DNA of 5,882 nucleotides. Source: an uncultured Bacilli bacterium. Its GTDB lineage: Bacteria > Bacillota_I > Bacilli_A > RFN20 > CAG-826. A program made the translations under genes and the position numbers. The stretch is taken from NCBI GenBank assembly GCA_934162685.1, contig CAKPJO010000100.1, positions 1-5,882 of the forward strand. Direction: 5' to 3'. The notes beneath the pieces were generated by a model. That model saw only the letters and a program-made list of their open reading frames with translations, was not told where the DNA came from and searched no databases. Shown piece after piece: positions 1-4,982 of the stretch. Numbering within the stretch: position 1 is the stretch's first letter; each line of letters opens with the position of its first letter.

Positions 1-236
1 CCTTTATATATCGCAATATTATTAACATATTTTAAGTTATTAGCATCTATTACTTTCTTACTACTTAAAAGTTCTTTAAGTACATGATCTTGTTTATTAT
101 AATACTCATCACTTAAATTATTTGGAAAAGTAATATTCATTAGTGCGCGAAATGTATTAAAATTGTAAGTGTATTTTAAATTTGTTAAGTGATTATAACT
201 AATCAAATAATCAATACACCAATTTAATTCTTCCAT
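1..236 (-). CDS. Probable macrodomain protein-ADP-ribose hydrolase, N-terminal part (runs off the left edge)
   Basis: Seventy-eight uninterrupted codons run from an ATG at 236 to the window edge. The start is fixed by the Shine-Dalgarno AGGTGA 7-8 bases upstream, which overlaps the TAG stop of the HxlR gene only 9 bp away, so the two are translationally close-packed in one operon. The visible residues include the pattern L-M-N-I-x-F-P-N-x-L-S-D-E-Y-Y-x-x-Q-D-x-x-L (about residues 32-54), then I-D-A-N-N-L and I-A-I-Y-K-G at the edge. This matches, from memory, the N-terminal extension that precedes the macrodomain in zinc-dependent bacterial protein-ADP-ribose hydrolases. In those, the segment leads into a GDIT and NAANS motif that would lie outside this window. 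The family removes ADP-ribose from proteins and is often encoded next to a SirTM-type sirtuin. The catalytic domain is not visible, so the call rests on the extension alone. Confidence 0.72.
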   Translation of the reverse strand, partial: MEELNWCIDYLISYNHLTNLKYTYNFNTFRALMNITFPNNLSDEYYNKQDHVLKELLSSKKVIDANNLKYVNNIAIYK

Positions 237-245
237 ATAAGTCAC

Positions 246-569
246 CTACTTTTTTTGTTTTAATTCTTCTCCCCATCTTTTCATAACCTCAATAACGGGT
301 TTTAAAGATTTACCTAAATCCGTTAAAGAATATTCCACTTTAGGTGGAACAACCGGATATACTTTACGATTTATAATGCCATCACTTTCCATTTCACGTA
401 ATTGTTGCGTTAACATTTTTTGTGTAATTGGTGCAAGTGATTTTTTTAATTCATTAAATCTTTTTGTTCCATCTAATAAATCGCGAATAATTAATATTTT
501 CCATTTATCCGAAATAAAATTTAAACATGTTTGCACTGGGCAAGCTGGTAAATCATCATAATTAATCAT
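246..569 (-). CDS. HxlR-family winged-helix transcriptional regulator
   Basis: This complete 107-residue protein is the normal length for single-domain HxlR/MarR-like regulators. Family hallmarks are in order: C-P-V-Q-T-C near residues 10-15, the D-K-W-K-I-L-I-I-R-D-L-L helix (21-32), G-T-K-R-F-N-E-L (34-41), the recognition helix region I-T-Q-K-M-L-T-Q-Q-L-R-E-M (48-60), and the wing with V-P-P-K-V-E-Y-S-L-T-D-L-G (74-86). Cys10 sits where the redox- or electrophile-sensing cysteine lies in family members such as YodB and CatR, and Cys15 is a second candidate. The ATG at 569 is supported by AAGGAGA (577-583) with a 7-base gap. It lies 61 bp after the oxidoreductase and 9 bp before the macrodomain-like gene on the same strand. 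By family precedent it should repress this operon and release on oxidation or adduct formation. The ligand is unknown. Confidence 0.93.
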   Translation of the reverse strand: MINYDDLPACPVQTCLNFISDKWKILIIRDLLDGTKRFNELKKSLAPITQKMLTQQLREMESDGIINRKVYPVVPPKVEYSLTDLGKSLKPVIEVMKRWGEELKQKK

Positions 570-576
570 AATTCAT

Positions 577-583
577 TCTCCTT
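577..583 (-). promoter_or_regulatory. Ribosome binding site of the HxlR gene
   Basis: The minus strand reads AAGGAGA, 7 bases before the ATG at 569. It is a strong Shine-Dalgarno match and fixes the start codon. Confidence 0.8.
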
Positions 584-620
584 AGTATCTAACTTGCTTA
601 TAGTATATCATAAGATACTA
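583..620 (-). promoter_or_regulatory. Inverted repeat and likely promoter/operator upstream of the HxlR gene
   Basis: A perfect 8-bp inverted repeat, TAGTATCT (583-590) and AGATACTA (613-620), with a 22-base spacer, fills most of the 61-bp gap between the oxidoreductase stop and the HxlR start. Between the arms, on the minus strand, TATACT (607-602) could be a -10 box. The corresponding -35 (TTATTT, 630-625) is weak. AGTA/TACT half-sites are typical of operators bound by HxlR-family proteins, so autoregulation is a reasonable inference. The spacer is too long for this to be a simple terminator hairpin, and no T-run follows it on the minus strand. Confidence 0.45.
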
Positions 621-630
621 TTAAAAATAA

Positions 631-1260
631 TTATTTTGAAACAACACTAATATGTTCTTTATTATATTTATTGCTTATAATGACATCCACTAATGCAATT
701 GCGTAATCAGCATAAGAAATAGTACTTAATCCTTGAGAATTTAATAATAAGTCTTCCCCACCAATTTGATATTCATTAGTTTTAATACCATCACTTACAA
801 AATCACAAGCTGGTGAAATGTAAGTCCAATTTAAATTTTGAGAACCCGTTAAATACTTTAAGCCTTTAGAATGTGCACTTGATAATGGTTTCCAAGCATC
901 AGGAAAATCTTTTCCCATATCAACAGTAACTGTTCTTTCTTTATTCACAAATAAACTACCAGCACCACCAACGACAACTAAACGTGTCTTTAAGTTTGAT
1001 ATGATGTCCGCTAAATGGATCATAACATTAGTGATATTAGGAATAGTTTCACTAGTCCATCCACCAACTGCATCTACTACCACATCAAAATCTTTGACTT
1101 CTTCTTTTTTTAAATCTAAAGCATCTTTATTAATAAACTTAATTGCAGTAGATTTATTTTTTTCTTTTGCTAATCCTACTACTTCTAATCTTCTAACTAG
1201 AGCTTCTTTTACTACTAATGAGCCAACTCTTCCGTTTGCTCCAACAACTAAAATTTTCAT
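631..1260 (-). CDS. NAD(P)-binding oxidoreductase (atypical SDR / NmrA-like)
   Basis: This 209-residue protein is a complete small Rossmann-fold enzyme. The dinucleotide-binding motif V-V-G-A-N-G-R-V-G (residues 5-13, GxxGxxG) opens the protein. F-D-V-V-V-D-A-V-G-G-W (58-68) and R-L-V-V-V-G-G-A-G-S-L (93-103) mark the ends of later strands, and W-T-Y-I-S-P-A (145-151) and Y-A-D-Y-A-I-A-L (183-190) are the C-terminal hallmarks of the YwnB-like atypical short-chain dehydrogenase group. The canonical YxxxK catalytic pair is not evident, as is usual in NmrA-like proteins. The substrate cannot be told from sequence. The ATG at 1260 follows AGGAGG (1275-1270 on the minus strand) with a 9-base gap. 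Genes of this family commonly sit next to an HxlR regulator, as here (61 bp downstream), and are induced by quinones, aldehydes or oxidants. It could instead be a non-catalytic NAD(P)H sensor. Confidence 0.88.
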   Translation of the reverse strand: MKILVVGANGRVGSLVVKEALVRRLEVVGLAKEKNKSTAIKFINKDALDLKKEEVKDFDVVVDAVGGWTSETIPNITNVMIHLADIISNLKTRLVVVGGAGSLFVNKERTVTVDMGKDFPDAWKPLSSAHSKGLKYLTGSQNLNWTYISPACDFVSDGIKTNEYQIGGEDLLLNSQGLSTISYADYAIALVDVIISNKYNKEHISVVSK

Positions 1261-1269
1261 AATATTTTT

Positions 1270-1275
1270 CCTCCT
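1270..1275 (-). promoter_or_regulatory. Ribosome binding site of the oxidoreductase gene
   Basis: The minus strand carries a consensus AGGAGG 9 bases before the ATG at 1260. It is the strongest Shine-Dalgarno site in the window, which suggests efficient translation of the first gene of the operon. Confidence 0.85.
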
Positions 1276-1317
1276 AATTTACAATCGTTACTCGAGTTAA
1301 TTTTTGATTGCACATTT

Positions 1318-1346
1318 ATTATATCGATTGGAGTCAAAATAAAAAG
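1318..1346 (-). promoter_or_regulatory. Likely promoter of the oxidoreductase-HxlR operon
   Basis: A perfect TATAAT lies at 1323-1318 on the minus strand. A 17-base spacer places the -35 at 1346-1341, where the sequence is CTTTTT, a poor match to TTGACA. Transcription would start near 1311, giving a leader of about 50 bases. The weak -35 lies inside the palindrome at 1341-1377, an arrangement that suits repression by occlusion. A TTGACT nearby (1337-1332) is too close to the TATAAT to be its -35. Confidence 0.55.
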
Positions 1347-1386
1347 TACGCACTAAAAAGTGCGATAGTTACTTTTTGGAAACTAT
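1341..1386. promoter_or_regulatory. Nested palindromes, likely HxlR operator
   Basis: Three symmetric elements overlap here. The inner one is CGCACT (1349-1354), AAAA, AGTGCG (1359-1364). The outer arms are AAAAAGTA (1341-1348) and TACTTTTT (1370-1377). Shifted to the right is ATAGTT (1365-1370), 10 bases, AACTAT (1381-1386). The block overlaps the presumed -35 of the oxidoreductase promoter. Inner and outer arms could fold as one 14-bp hairpin with a 5-base bulge, so a terminator was considered. No gene ends just upstream on either strand, so an operator is the better reading. That HxlR binds it is inferred from position and from the AGTA...TACT symmetry known for this family. Confidence 0.6.
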
Positions 1387-1671
1387 GGTTAAATTATTTA
1401 TTACCTATAAATCACATAATCCGGATTACAAAAAGCAGGCATTTTTAACTATACTATGTTTTCTTGCAAATTCCGGAACTAGACAAACAGGACATTGATA
1501 CTATATTGATTTATCTTTTTTTTAACTCATGAGCATTTATTTTCGCATTAAAAAATTGTCCTAATTATAAATTATTTATAACTAATATGTTTTAAAAAAC
1601 ACAATTTAGGACTCTTTATTAACAGAATAGGAATTTTTAAAACAAAGCGTTATATTTTTGTTAGAATAATA
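1387..1671. other. Gene-poor intergenic stretch with scattered palindromes
   Basis: I see no supportable gene in these roughly 285 bases. Structure present: the perfect 12-bp palindrome TAATCCGGATTA (1417-1428); TTCCGGAA (1471-1478), which shares its TCCGGA core; the long-spaced inverted repeat GTCCTAA (1558-1564) and TTAGGAC (1606-1612); and the AT palindrome TATAAAT-T-ATTTATA (1566-1580) inside it. A 25-codon minus-strand stretch between stops (about 1500-1429) encodes C-P-V-C followed by basic residues, but it has no start. The hydrolase promoter must lie near the right end. The best -10 candidates, TATATT (1651-1656) and TAGAAT (1662-1667), both lack a good -35, so none is called. Confidence 0.6.
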
Positions 1672-1673
1672 AA

Positions 1674-1680
1674 AAGGAAG
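1674..1680 (+). promoter_or_regulatory. Ribosome binding site of the hydrolase gene
   Basis: AAGGAAG lies 7 bases before the ATG at 1688 and supports that start. The lysine-rich, hydrophobic N-terminus that follows is also what a membrane-targeted start should look like. Confidence 0.7.
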
Positions 1681-1687
1681 CACGAAA

Positions 1688-2662
1688 ATGAAAAAGAAAA
1701 TTTTAAAAGGTATTTTATCAACTATATTAGGAATCACCGCAATCAGTGTGGCACTTGGATTTATCTTACCTATCACAACTATTACACCTTATTGGATTAT
1801 TCTATCTCGTAGTGGATTTAATAATTCTTGTTGGAATATTTTATTAGGTAATGAGCATTTATATTTTGGTTCTCCTTTTACCGCAAATTTAGGTACTAAA
1901 GCATGGAACGCTAATGATAGTGTTTATGGATTAAAAGCACTTGAAAAAGAAGGTAATAACAAATATCAAGTTTATTATCCTAGCTACACTCGAAAAGAAA
2001 TCAAAGATAATAAAGCCTTAAAACAAGTAGGATTCTTTGCTTTAAGAAATCATAAAAGCGAAGAAAAGACTCCTTTTGTTATTAATATTGCTGGCGGAGG
2101 ATTTACAAGTGTTTGTACCATGGTCGAATCTCTTCCCGTTAGTGCTAAATTCCAAGAATATGGTTATACTAGTTTTGCTTTAACTTATCGCATAAGTAAA
2201 ACATTTGGAGAATGCGATAATTTAGATAATGTCTTAAGCGATATTGCAAAATCTATTTCTATTATTAGAGATAAATCCGATGAATTTAATATTGATCCAG
2301 ATAAATATATAATTACGGGTTTTAGTGCTGGAGCTTATATTGCCTCTAGTTGGTGTGATAAAGATATAGGATATCAAAAATATAATCTTCCTTCTCCTAC
2401 TAGCGTTAATCTTCTTTATGGATATAATTTAGAATCTGTGTTAAAAGACTCTTTTGATATTCCTACTTATTCGTTATTATGTAAAAATGATCAATATTTT
2501 AATTCAAGTGATTATGAAAGCATAATAAAGCATTATGAAAATAATAATGTTAATCATTCAATAAAAATTGTAGACTGCTTACATGGATTTGGCCTAGGAA
2601 CAAATACTGAAGCTGAAGGTTGGGTAAAAGACTCATTAGATTTTTATAATGGTATCGAATAA
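1688..2662 (+). CDS. Membrane-anchored alpha/beta hydrolase (esterase/lipase-like)
   Basis: This 324-residue protein opens with M-K-K-K and a hydrophobic helix (about 7-29). There is no clear signal-peptidase site or lipobox, so an N-terminal anchor facing outward is likelier than secretion. The fold core follows the HSL/esterase pattern: the oxyanion-hole strand V-I-N-I-A-G-G-G-F (131-139), the conserved I-D-P-D-K-Y before the elbow (202-207), and the nucleophile elbow G-F-S-A-G with Ser213. The likely acid is Asp268 in L-C-K-N-D-Q, and the likely base is His299 in L-H-G-F-G. All catalytic residues are present. The reaction should be hydrolysis of an ester or a similar bond, but the substrate cannot be inferred. 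Residues 30-125 are an unassigned extension before the core. The gene stands alone and converges on the ATPase gene, with stops 9 bp apart and no terminator between them, so read-through antisense transcription is possible. Confidence 0.85.
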   Translation: MKKKILKGILSTILGITAISVALGFILPITTITPYWIILSRSGFNNSCWNILLGNEHLYFGSPFTANLGTKAWNANDSVYGLKALEKEGNNKYQVYYPSYTRKEIKDNKALKQVGFFALRNHKSEEKTPFVINIAGGGFTSVCTMVESLPVSAKFQEYGYTSFALTYRISKTFGECDNLDNVLSDIAKSISIIRDKSDEFNIDPDKYIITGFSAGAYIASSWCDKDIGYQKYNLPSPTSVNLLYGYNLESVLKDSFDIPTYSLLCKNDQYFNSSDYESIIKHYENNNVNHSIKIVDCLHGFGLGTNTEAEGWVKDSLDFYNGIE

Positions 2663-2671
2663 TAATTGATT

Positions 2672-4405
2672 TTATAATGAAAAGAATTCTTTAATACTAA
2701 TTAAAAATTCTTCAACATTTTTGTAATTAATTGTTCCAATTCTTTTAGATTCTCCTCGATATAAAACATAATTATTAGTTATTTTTCCATATTTATTTTC
2801 AATCAAATTACATTTGTCCTCATCTAAAAGAAAGCGTGTTTGCTTATCGTTTGTTTTATCGCTATGTTTTACCTCAAATAATTGACAAGTGTTTTGGATT
2901 TTATTATAAATTACCATATCAAATTCTCCACCGCTATTAAATTTAAACTTAAAGACTTCTAATGACGAAGGAATTACTTTGAATGTCTCTAATAAAACTA
3001 TTTCTTCTAACATTTTTCCTTTCACATCTTCTAATATTTTATTAATAATATAATTTTTATCTTTTTCTGATATTGTATTAAAATATGCATCTTGTAATAA
3101 AGAATGAACCAAAGCTTTAGCTATAGCATATCGCATACCTGGTTGAGTAAATAAATAATGTTCTTCATAATTACCACTTTCATAACGTGTTGGACAATTA
3201 ACAATTAATTCTAACATTATCAAATATTGTTTTACTTTTTCAATAATTTCTTGAGTTATATTTACTTTTAATTCTTCTTTTTCTTTTATTTCAATTAGCT
3301 CTTTTAATTTTTGTAAAATAGCATCTTTATCAACATCGTTTAATACATACGCTCTTAACGATGGAGCATCATGCAATAATAAATCTTTTGCTGAGCCAAA
3401 ATCATGTGATTTAAATTTATCTTCAATTACTTTCAATAAAAAATCATGATTTATATTCTCCACAATTCGATTAATAACATTAGTAAGTTCGCCATTATTA
3501 TAAAGCTCTTTTAATTGATTAAAATATTCACCATAGTGATCATTTTTTAAAGTATTTTGAATATTCCTACTAATTGCGGTATCAATATATTTTCTTGTAC
3601 TCTCATCATTCCTAAATGATACTTCATCGTTATGAATATCACTATCATCAAAACTCATATTTTCCATTTTCAAAGTACCACCATATTCAATATATTTATC
3701 AATAGAATGGATATTTAATAACTTGTAATATTCTCTAAATGGAATAAATGAAGTGTGAACCATTATGCAACGATCATATAATTCATCACGACTTGCCATC
3801 ATAAATCCTAAAGAATCTGTGCCAGAAACAATAATCTTCATATCCATCATAGAAAAAACATCCGATAATACCGCTGCGGTATTAATAAAATCACTTAGCA
3901 ATGTTATTTCATCAATAAAAACATATTTGTAACCTGCATTATGTAATGTATAAAGATCCTTAGTTAAATTAGCCATTGAATCAGTAACTTGAACTTTAAT
4001 ATAAGCTGTTTTATCAATAGGTAATTCTCCAAGCATTTGGAAAATCAAGGTAGTTTTACCAGTTCTACGTAATCCGTAAATAGCGCAAATTTTGCCGCAA
4101 TTGTTTTCTTTTATAAATCTTTCTAACGATTGAAAACAATCTCTTTTTTTGTAAGTCTTTACTTTTTCATACAAAAATAATAAGTTATTATTACTTATCA
4201 CATTAGTATAAAAGTGTAATTCTTTTTTTGGTGAGACATCACTTTTATAAGATTGAAGTTTATTACAAAGCATCATATACTTTGTGCTTTTATTTTCACT
4301 TAAATCATTTTCGTATATTTGATAACTTCTAAGTGAAATATTAAGATATTTTGCGCATTCTTTTTGCGTTAATCCCTTTGATAATCGTAATTCTTTAAGA
4401 TTCAT
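2672..4405 (-). CDS. XRE-type HTH fused to AAA_14/DUF4143-like ATPase with a PD-(D/E)xK-like C-terminus
   Basis: This is a 577-residue protein when started at ATG 4405, which follows GGTGA at a 5-base gap. A TTG at 4417 would add four residues but has no ribosome site. Residues 1-34 form an XRE/Cro helix-turn-helix (T-Q-K-E-C-A-K-Y-L, then S-L-R-S-Y-Q-I-Y-E). The ATPase follows: Walker A G-L-R-R-T-G-K-T-T (111-119), Walker B Y-V-F-I-D-E-I (161-167), and a sensor-like I-I-V-S-G-T-D-S-L (191-199). The C-terminal part carries G-E-F-D-M-V-I-Y (493-500) and F-E-V-K (510-513). With Glu467/468 these fit a restriction-endonuclease-like core. AAA_14/DUF4143 ATPases are widespread and mostly uncharacterised. 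Whether this one cleaves DNA is unknown. The helix-turn-helix and the repeats upstream suggest DNA binding and possible autoregulation. The gene diverges from a RelB-type antitoxin gene. Confidence 0.85.
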   Translation of the reverse strand: MNLKELRLSKGLTQKECAKYLNISLRSYQIYENDLSENKSTKYMMLCNKLQSYKSDVSPKKELHFYTNVISNNNLLFLYEKVKTYKKRDCFQSLERFIKENNCGKICAIYGLRRTGKTTLIFQMLGELPIDKTAYIKVQVTDSMANLTKDLYTLHNAGYKYVFIDEITLLSDFINTAAVLSDVFSMMDMKIIVSGTDSLGFMMASRDELYDRCIMVHTSFIPFREYYKLLNIHSIDKYIEYGGTLKMENMSFDDSDIHNDEVSFRNDESTRKYIDTAISRNIQNTLKNDHYGEYFNQLKELYNNGELTNVINRIVENINHDFLLKVIEDKFKSHDFGSAKDLLLHDAPSLRAYVLNDVDKDAILQKLKELIEIKEKEELKVNITQEIIEKVKQYLIMLELIVNCPTRYESGNYEEHYLFTQPGMRYAIAKALVHSLLQDAYFNTISEKDKNYIINKILEDVKGKMLEEIVLLETFKVIPSSLEVFKFKFNSGGEFDMVIYNKIQNTCQLFEVKHSDKTNDKQTRFLLDEDKCNLIENKYGKITNNYVLYRGESKRIGTINYKNVEEFLISIKEFFSL

Positions 4406-4410
4406 TTTAA

Positions 4411-4415
4411 TCACC
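4411..4415 (-). promoter_or_regulatory. Ribosome binding site deciding the ATPase start
   Basis: The minus strand reads GGTGA, 5 bases before the ATG at 4405. It overlaps the alternative TTG start at 4417, so using the TTG would bury this site in coding sequence. The ATG is therefore preferred. Confidence 0.65.
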
Positions 4416-4421
4416 AATAAT

Positions 4422-4427
4422 ATTATA
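4422..4427 (-). promoter_or_regulatory. -10 box of the HTH-ATPase gene
   Basis: The minus strand holds a perfect TATAAT. Seventeen bases upstream is TGCAAA (4450-4445), a 3-of-6 match to the -35 consensus that is also the first of the 10-bp repeats. Transcription would start near 4415, leaving a leader of only about 10 bases that begins at the GGTGA ribosome site. Confidence 0.6.
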
Positions 4428-4443
4428 CACTATTTTAAATTTA

Positions 4444-4480
4444 TTTTGCATATTTTTGCACTTTTTTGCATATTTTTGCA
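4444..4480. repeat. Four direct repeats of TTTTGCA at an exact 10-bp period
   Basis: TTTTGCA occurs at 4444-4450, 4454-4460, 4464-4470 and 4474-4480, each preceded by extra T's (T-runs of 4, 5, 6 and 5). On the minus strand this reads TGCA followed by 4-6 A's, once per helical turn. The promoter-proximal copy coincides with the presumed -35 of the HTH-ATPase gene and the rest extend upstream. Such an array may be a cooperative operator, an UP-like element, or phased A-tracts that curve the DNA. The repeat and its spacing are directly visible, but its role is inferred. Confidence 0.85.
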
Positions 4481-4489
4481 TATAAAAAA

Positions 4490-4529
4490 TGTAATCTGTT
4501 ATAAAACAAAGTTAAATTCAACGATTACA
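4490..4529. repeat. Long-spaced inverted repeat in the divergent intergenic region
   Basis: TGTAATC (4490-4496) and GATTACA (4523-4529) are perfect 7-base complements separated by 26 bases. They lie between the TGCAAAA repeats and the antitoxin promoter region. They could be paired binding half-sites, but 7-bp matches are easy to obtain by chance in such AT-rich DNA. Confidence 0.35.
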
Positions 4530-4591
4530 AATTATGTCTACTATTCATTTCGATGTAATTAAAGATGATAATTCGTTATTTACTTTATAAG

Positions 4592-4631
4592 TATAATTGC
4601 GTAATGCAAGTTATATTGTACATAATATTAT
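4592..4631 (+). promoter_or_regulatory. Probable promoter/operator region of the antitoxin gene
   Basis: The imperfect palindrome ATAATTGC (4593-4600), GTAAT, GCAAGTTAT (4606-4614) has one base extra in the right arm. It is followed by TGTACA (4617-4622) and ATAATATTAT (4622-4631). Possible promoter elements are TATAAT (4592-4597) without a good -35, or TTGCGT (4597-4602) with CATAAT (4621-4626) at an 18-base spacer. RelB-type antitoxins normally bind palindromes overlapping their own promoter, so autoregulation is likely. The exact boxes are uncertain. Confidence 0.45.
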
Positions 4632-4643
4632 TAGACAAATATT

Positions 4644-4648
4644 GGAGG
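4644..4648 (+). promoter_or_regulatory. Ribosome binding site supporting a TTG start
   Basis: GGAGG lies 10 bases before the TTG at 4659. No ATG or GTG sits at a usable distance, so this site is the main reason to accept the TTG start of the antitoxin gene. Confidence 0.75.
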
Positions 4649-4658
4649 TTAAATTTTT

Positions 4659-4982
4659 TTGTCAAAAACTGCAACTATTTTTACTAGAGTCGACCCTAAT
4701 ATCAAATTACAAGCAGAAAATGTATTGAACAAACTAGGAATATCTATGGCAACAGCTATAGAAATTTATCTACACCAAATTGCCTTACAAAGAAAAATTC
4801 CTTTTGACATAAAATTGCCTGAAATTAATAAACCTATATCATTTGAAGCGTTAACCGACGAACAATTTGATGAGTTGATGAATCAAGCAGCAGAGTCATA
4901 TGCTAATGGAGAATGCAAAGACTTTAACGATTTTAAAAGCGAAATCAAAAAGGATTTAGGATTACGAGTAAATGAAAAATAG
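4659..4982 (+). CDS. RelB/DinJ-family type II antitoxin
   Basis: This 107-residue protein starts at TTG. Residues 1-45 form a ribbon-helix-helix DNA-binding domain: strand T-A-T-I-F-T-R-V-D (4-12), helix A N-I-K-L-Q-A-E-N-V-L-N-K-L-G (14-27), and helix B S-M-A-T-A-I-E-I-Y-L-H-Q (29-40). R-K-I-P-F-D (45-50) then follows, as in most RelB/DinJ proteins. The acidic, amphipathic C-terminus (about 60-107) is the part expected to wrap the toxin. In intact systems it neutralises a RelE/ParE/YafQ-type ribonuclease or gyrase toxin and represses the pair. Directly downstream is a frameshifted toxin remnant, so this protein now seems to lack its partner. It could persist as a regulator, as protection against related toxins, or as a decaying relic. 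It is transcribed divergently from the HTH-ATPase gene. Confidence 0.9.
   Translation: MSKTATIFTRVDPNIKLQAENVLNKLGISMATAIEIYLHQIALQRKIPFDIKLPEINKPISFEALTDEQFDELMNQAAESYANGECKDFNDFKSEIKKDLGLRVNEK

Noticed and set aside
376..561. 61-codon plus-strand open frame opposite the HxlR gene
   Set aside because: It lies wholly antisense to a well-recognised gene, has no ribosome site, and has no recognisable motif.
1001..1300. 99-codon plus-strand open frame opposite the oxidoreductase
   Set aside because: It is the antisense shadow of a Rossmann-fold gene. Its low-complexity T/S/F-rich product is typical of such shadows.
1341..1377. Intrinsic terminator
   Set aside because: The hairpin has a T-run on its right arm, but no plus-strand gene ends before it. 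On the minus strand it precedes, rather than follows, the oxidoreductase gene.
1426..1500. Minus-strand fragment encoding C-P-V-C and K-H-S-I-V-K-N-A-C, resembling the zinc-ribbon start of a transposase
   Set aside because: It has only about 25 codons between stops, no start codon, no terminal repeats and no recognisable transposase core nearby. The resemblance is too short to support.
1558..1612. Terminator or riboswitch built on GTCCTAA/TTAGGAC
   Set aside because: The 41-base AT-rich loop and 7-bp stem are too weak, no T-run follows, and no known riboswitch motif is visible.
4406..4417. TTG start at 4417 for the HTH-ATPase
   Set aside because: It adds only four residues outside the HTH domain and lacks a ribosome site. 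The ATG at 4405 has GGTGA at proper spacing.
4444..4480. CRISPR-like or plasmid-iteron array
   Set aside because: The units are only 10 bp with no spacers. There is no replication initiator, DnaA-box cluster or cas gene, and promoter placement explains the array better.
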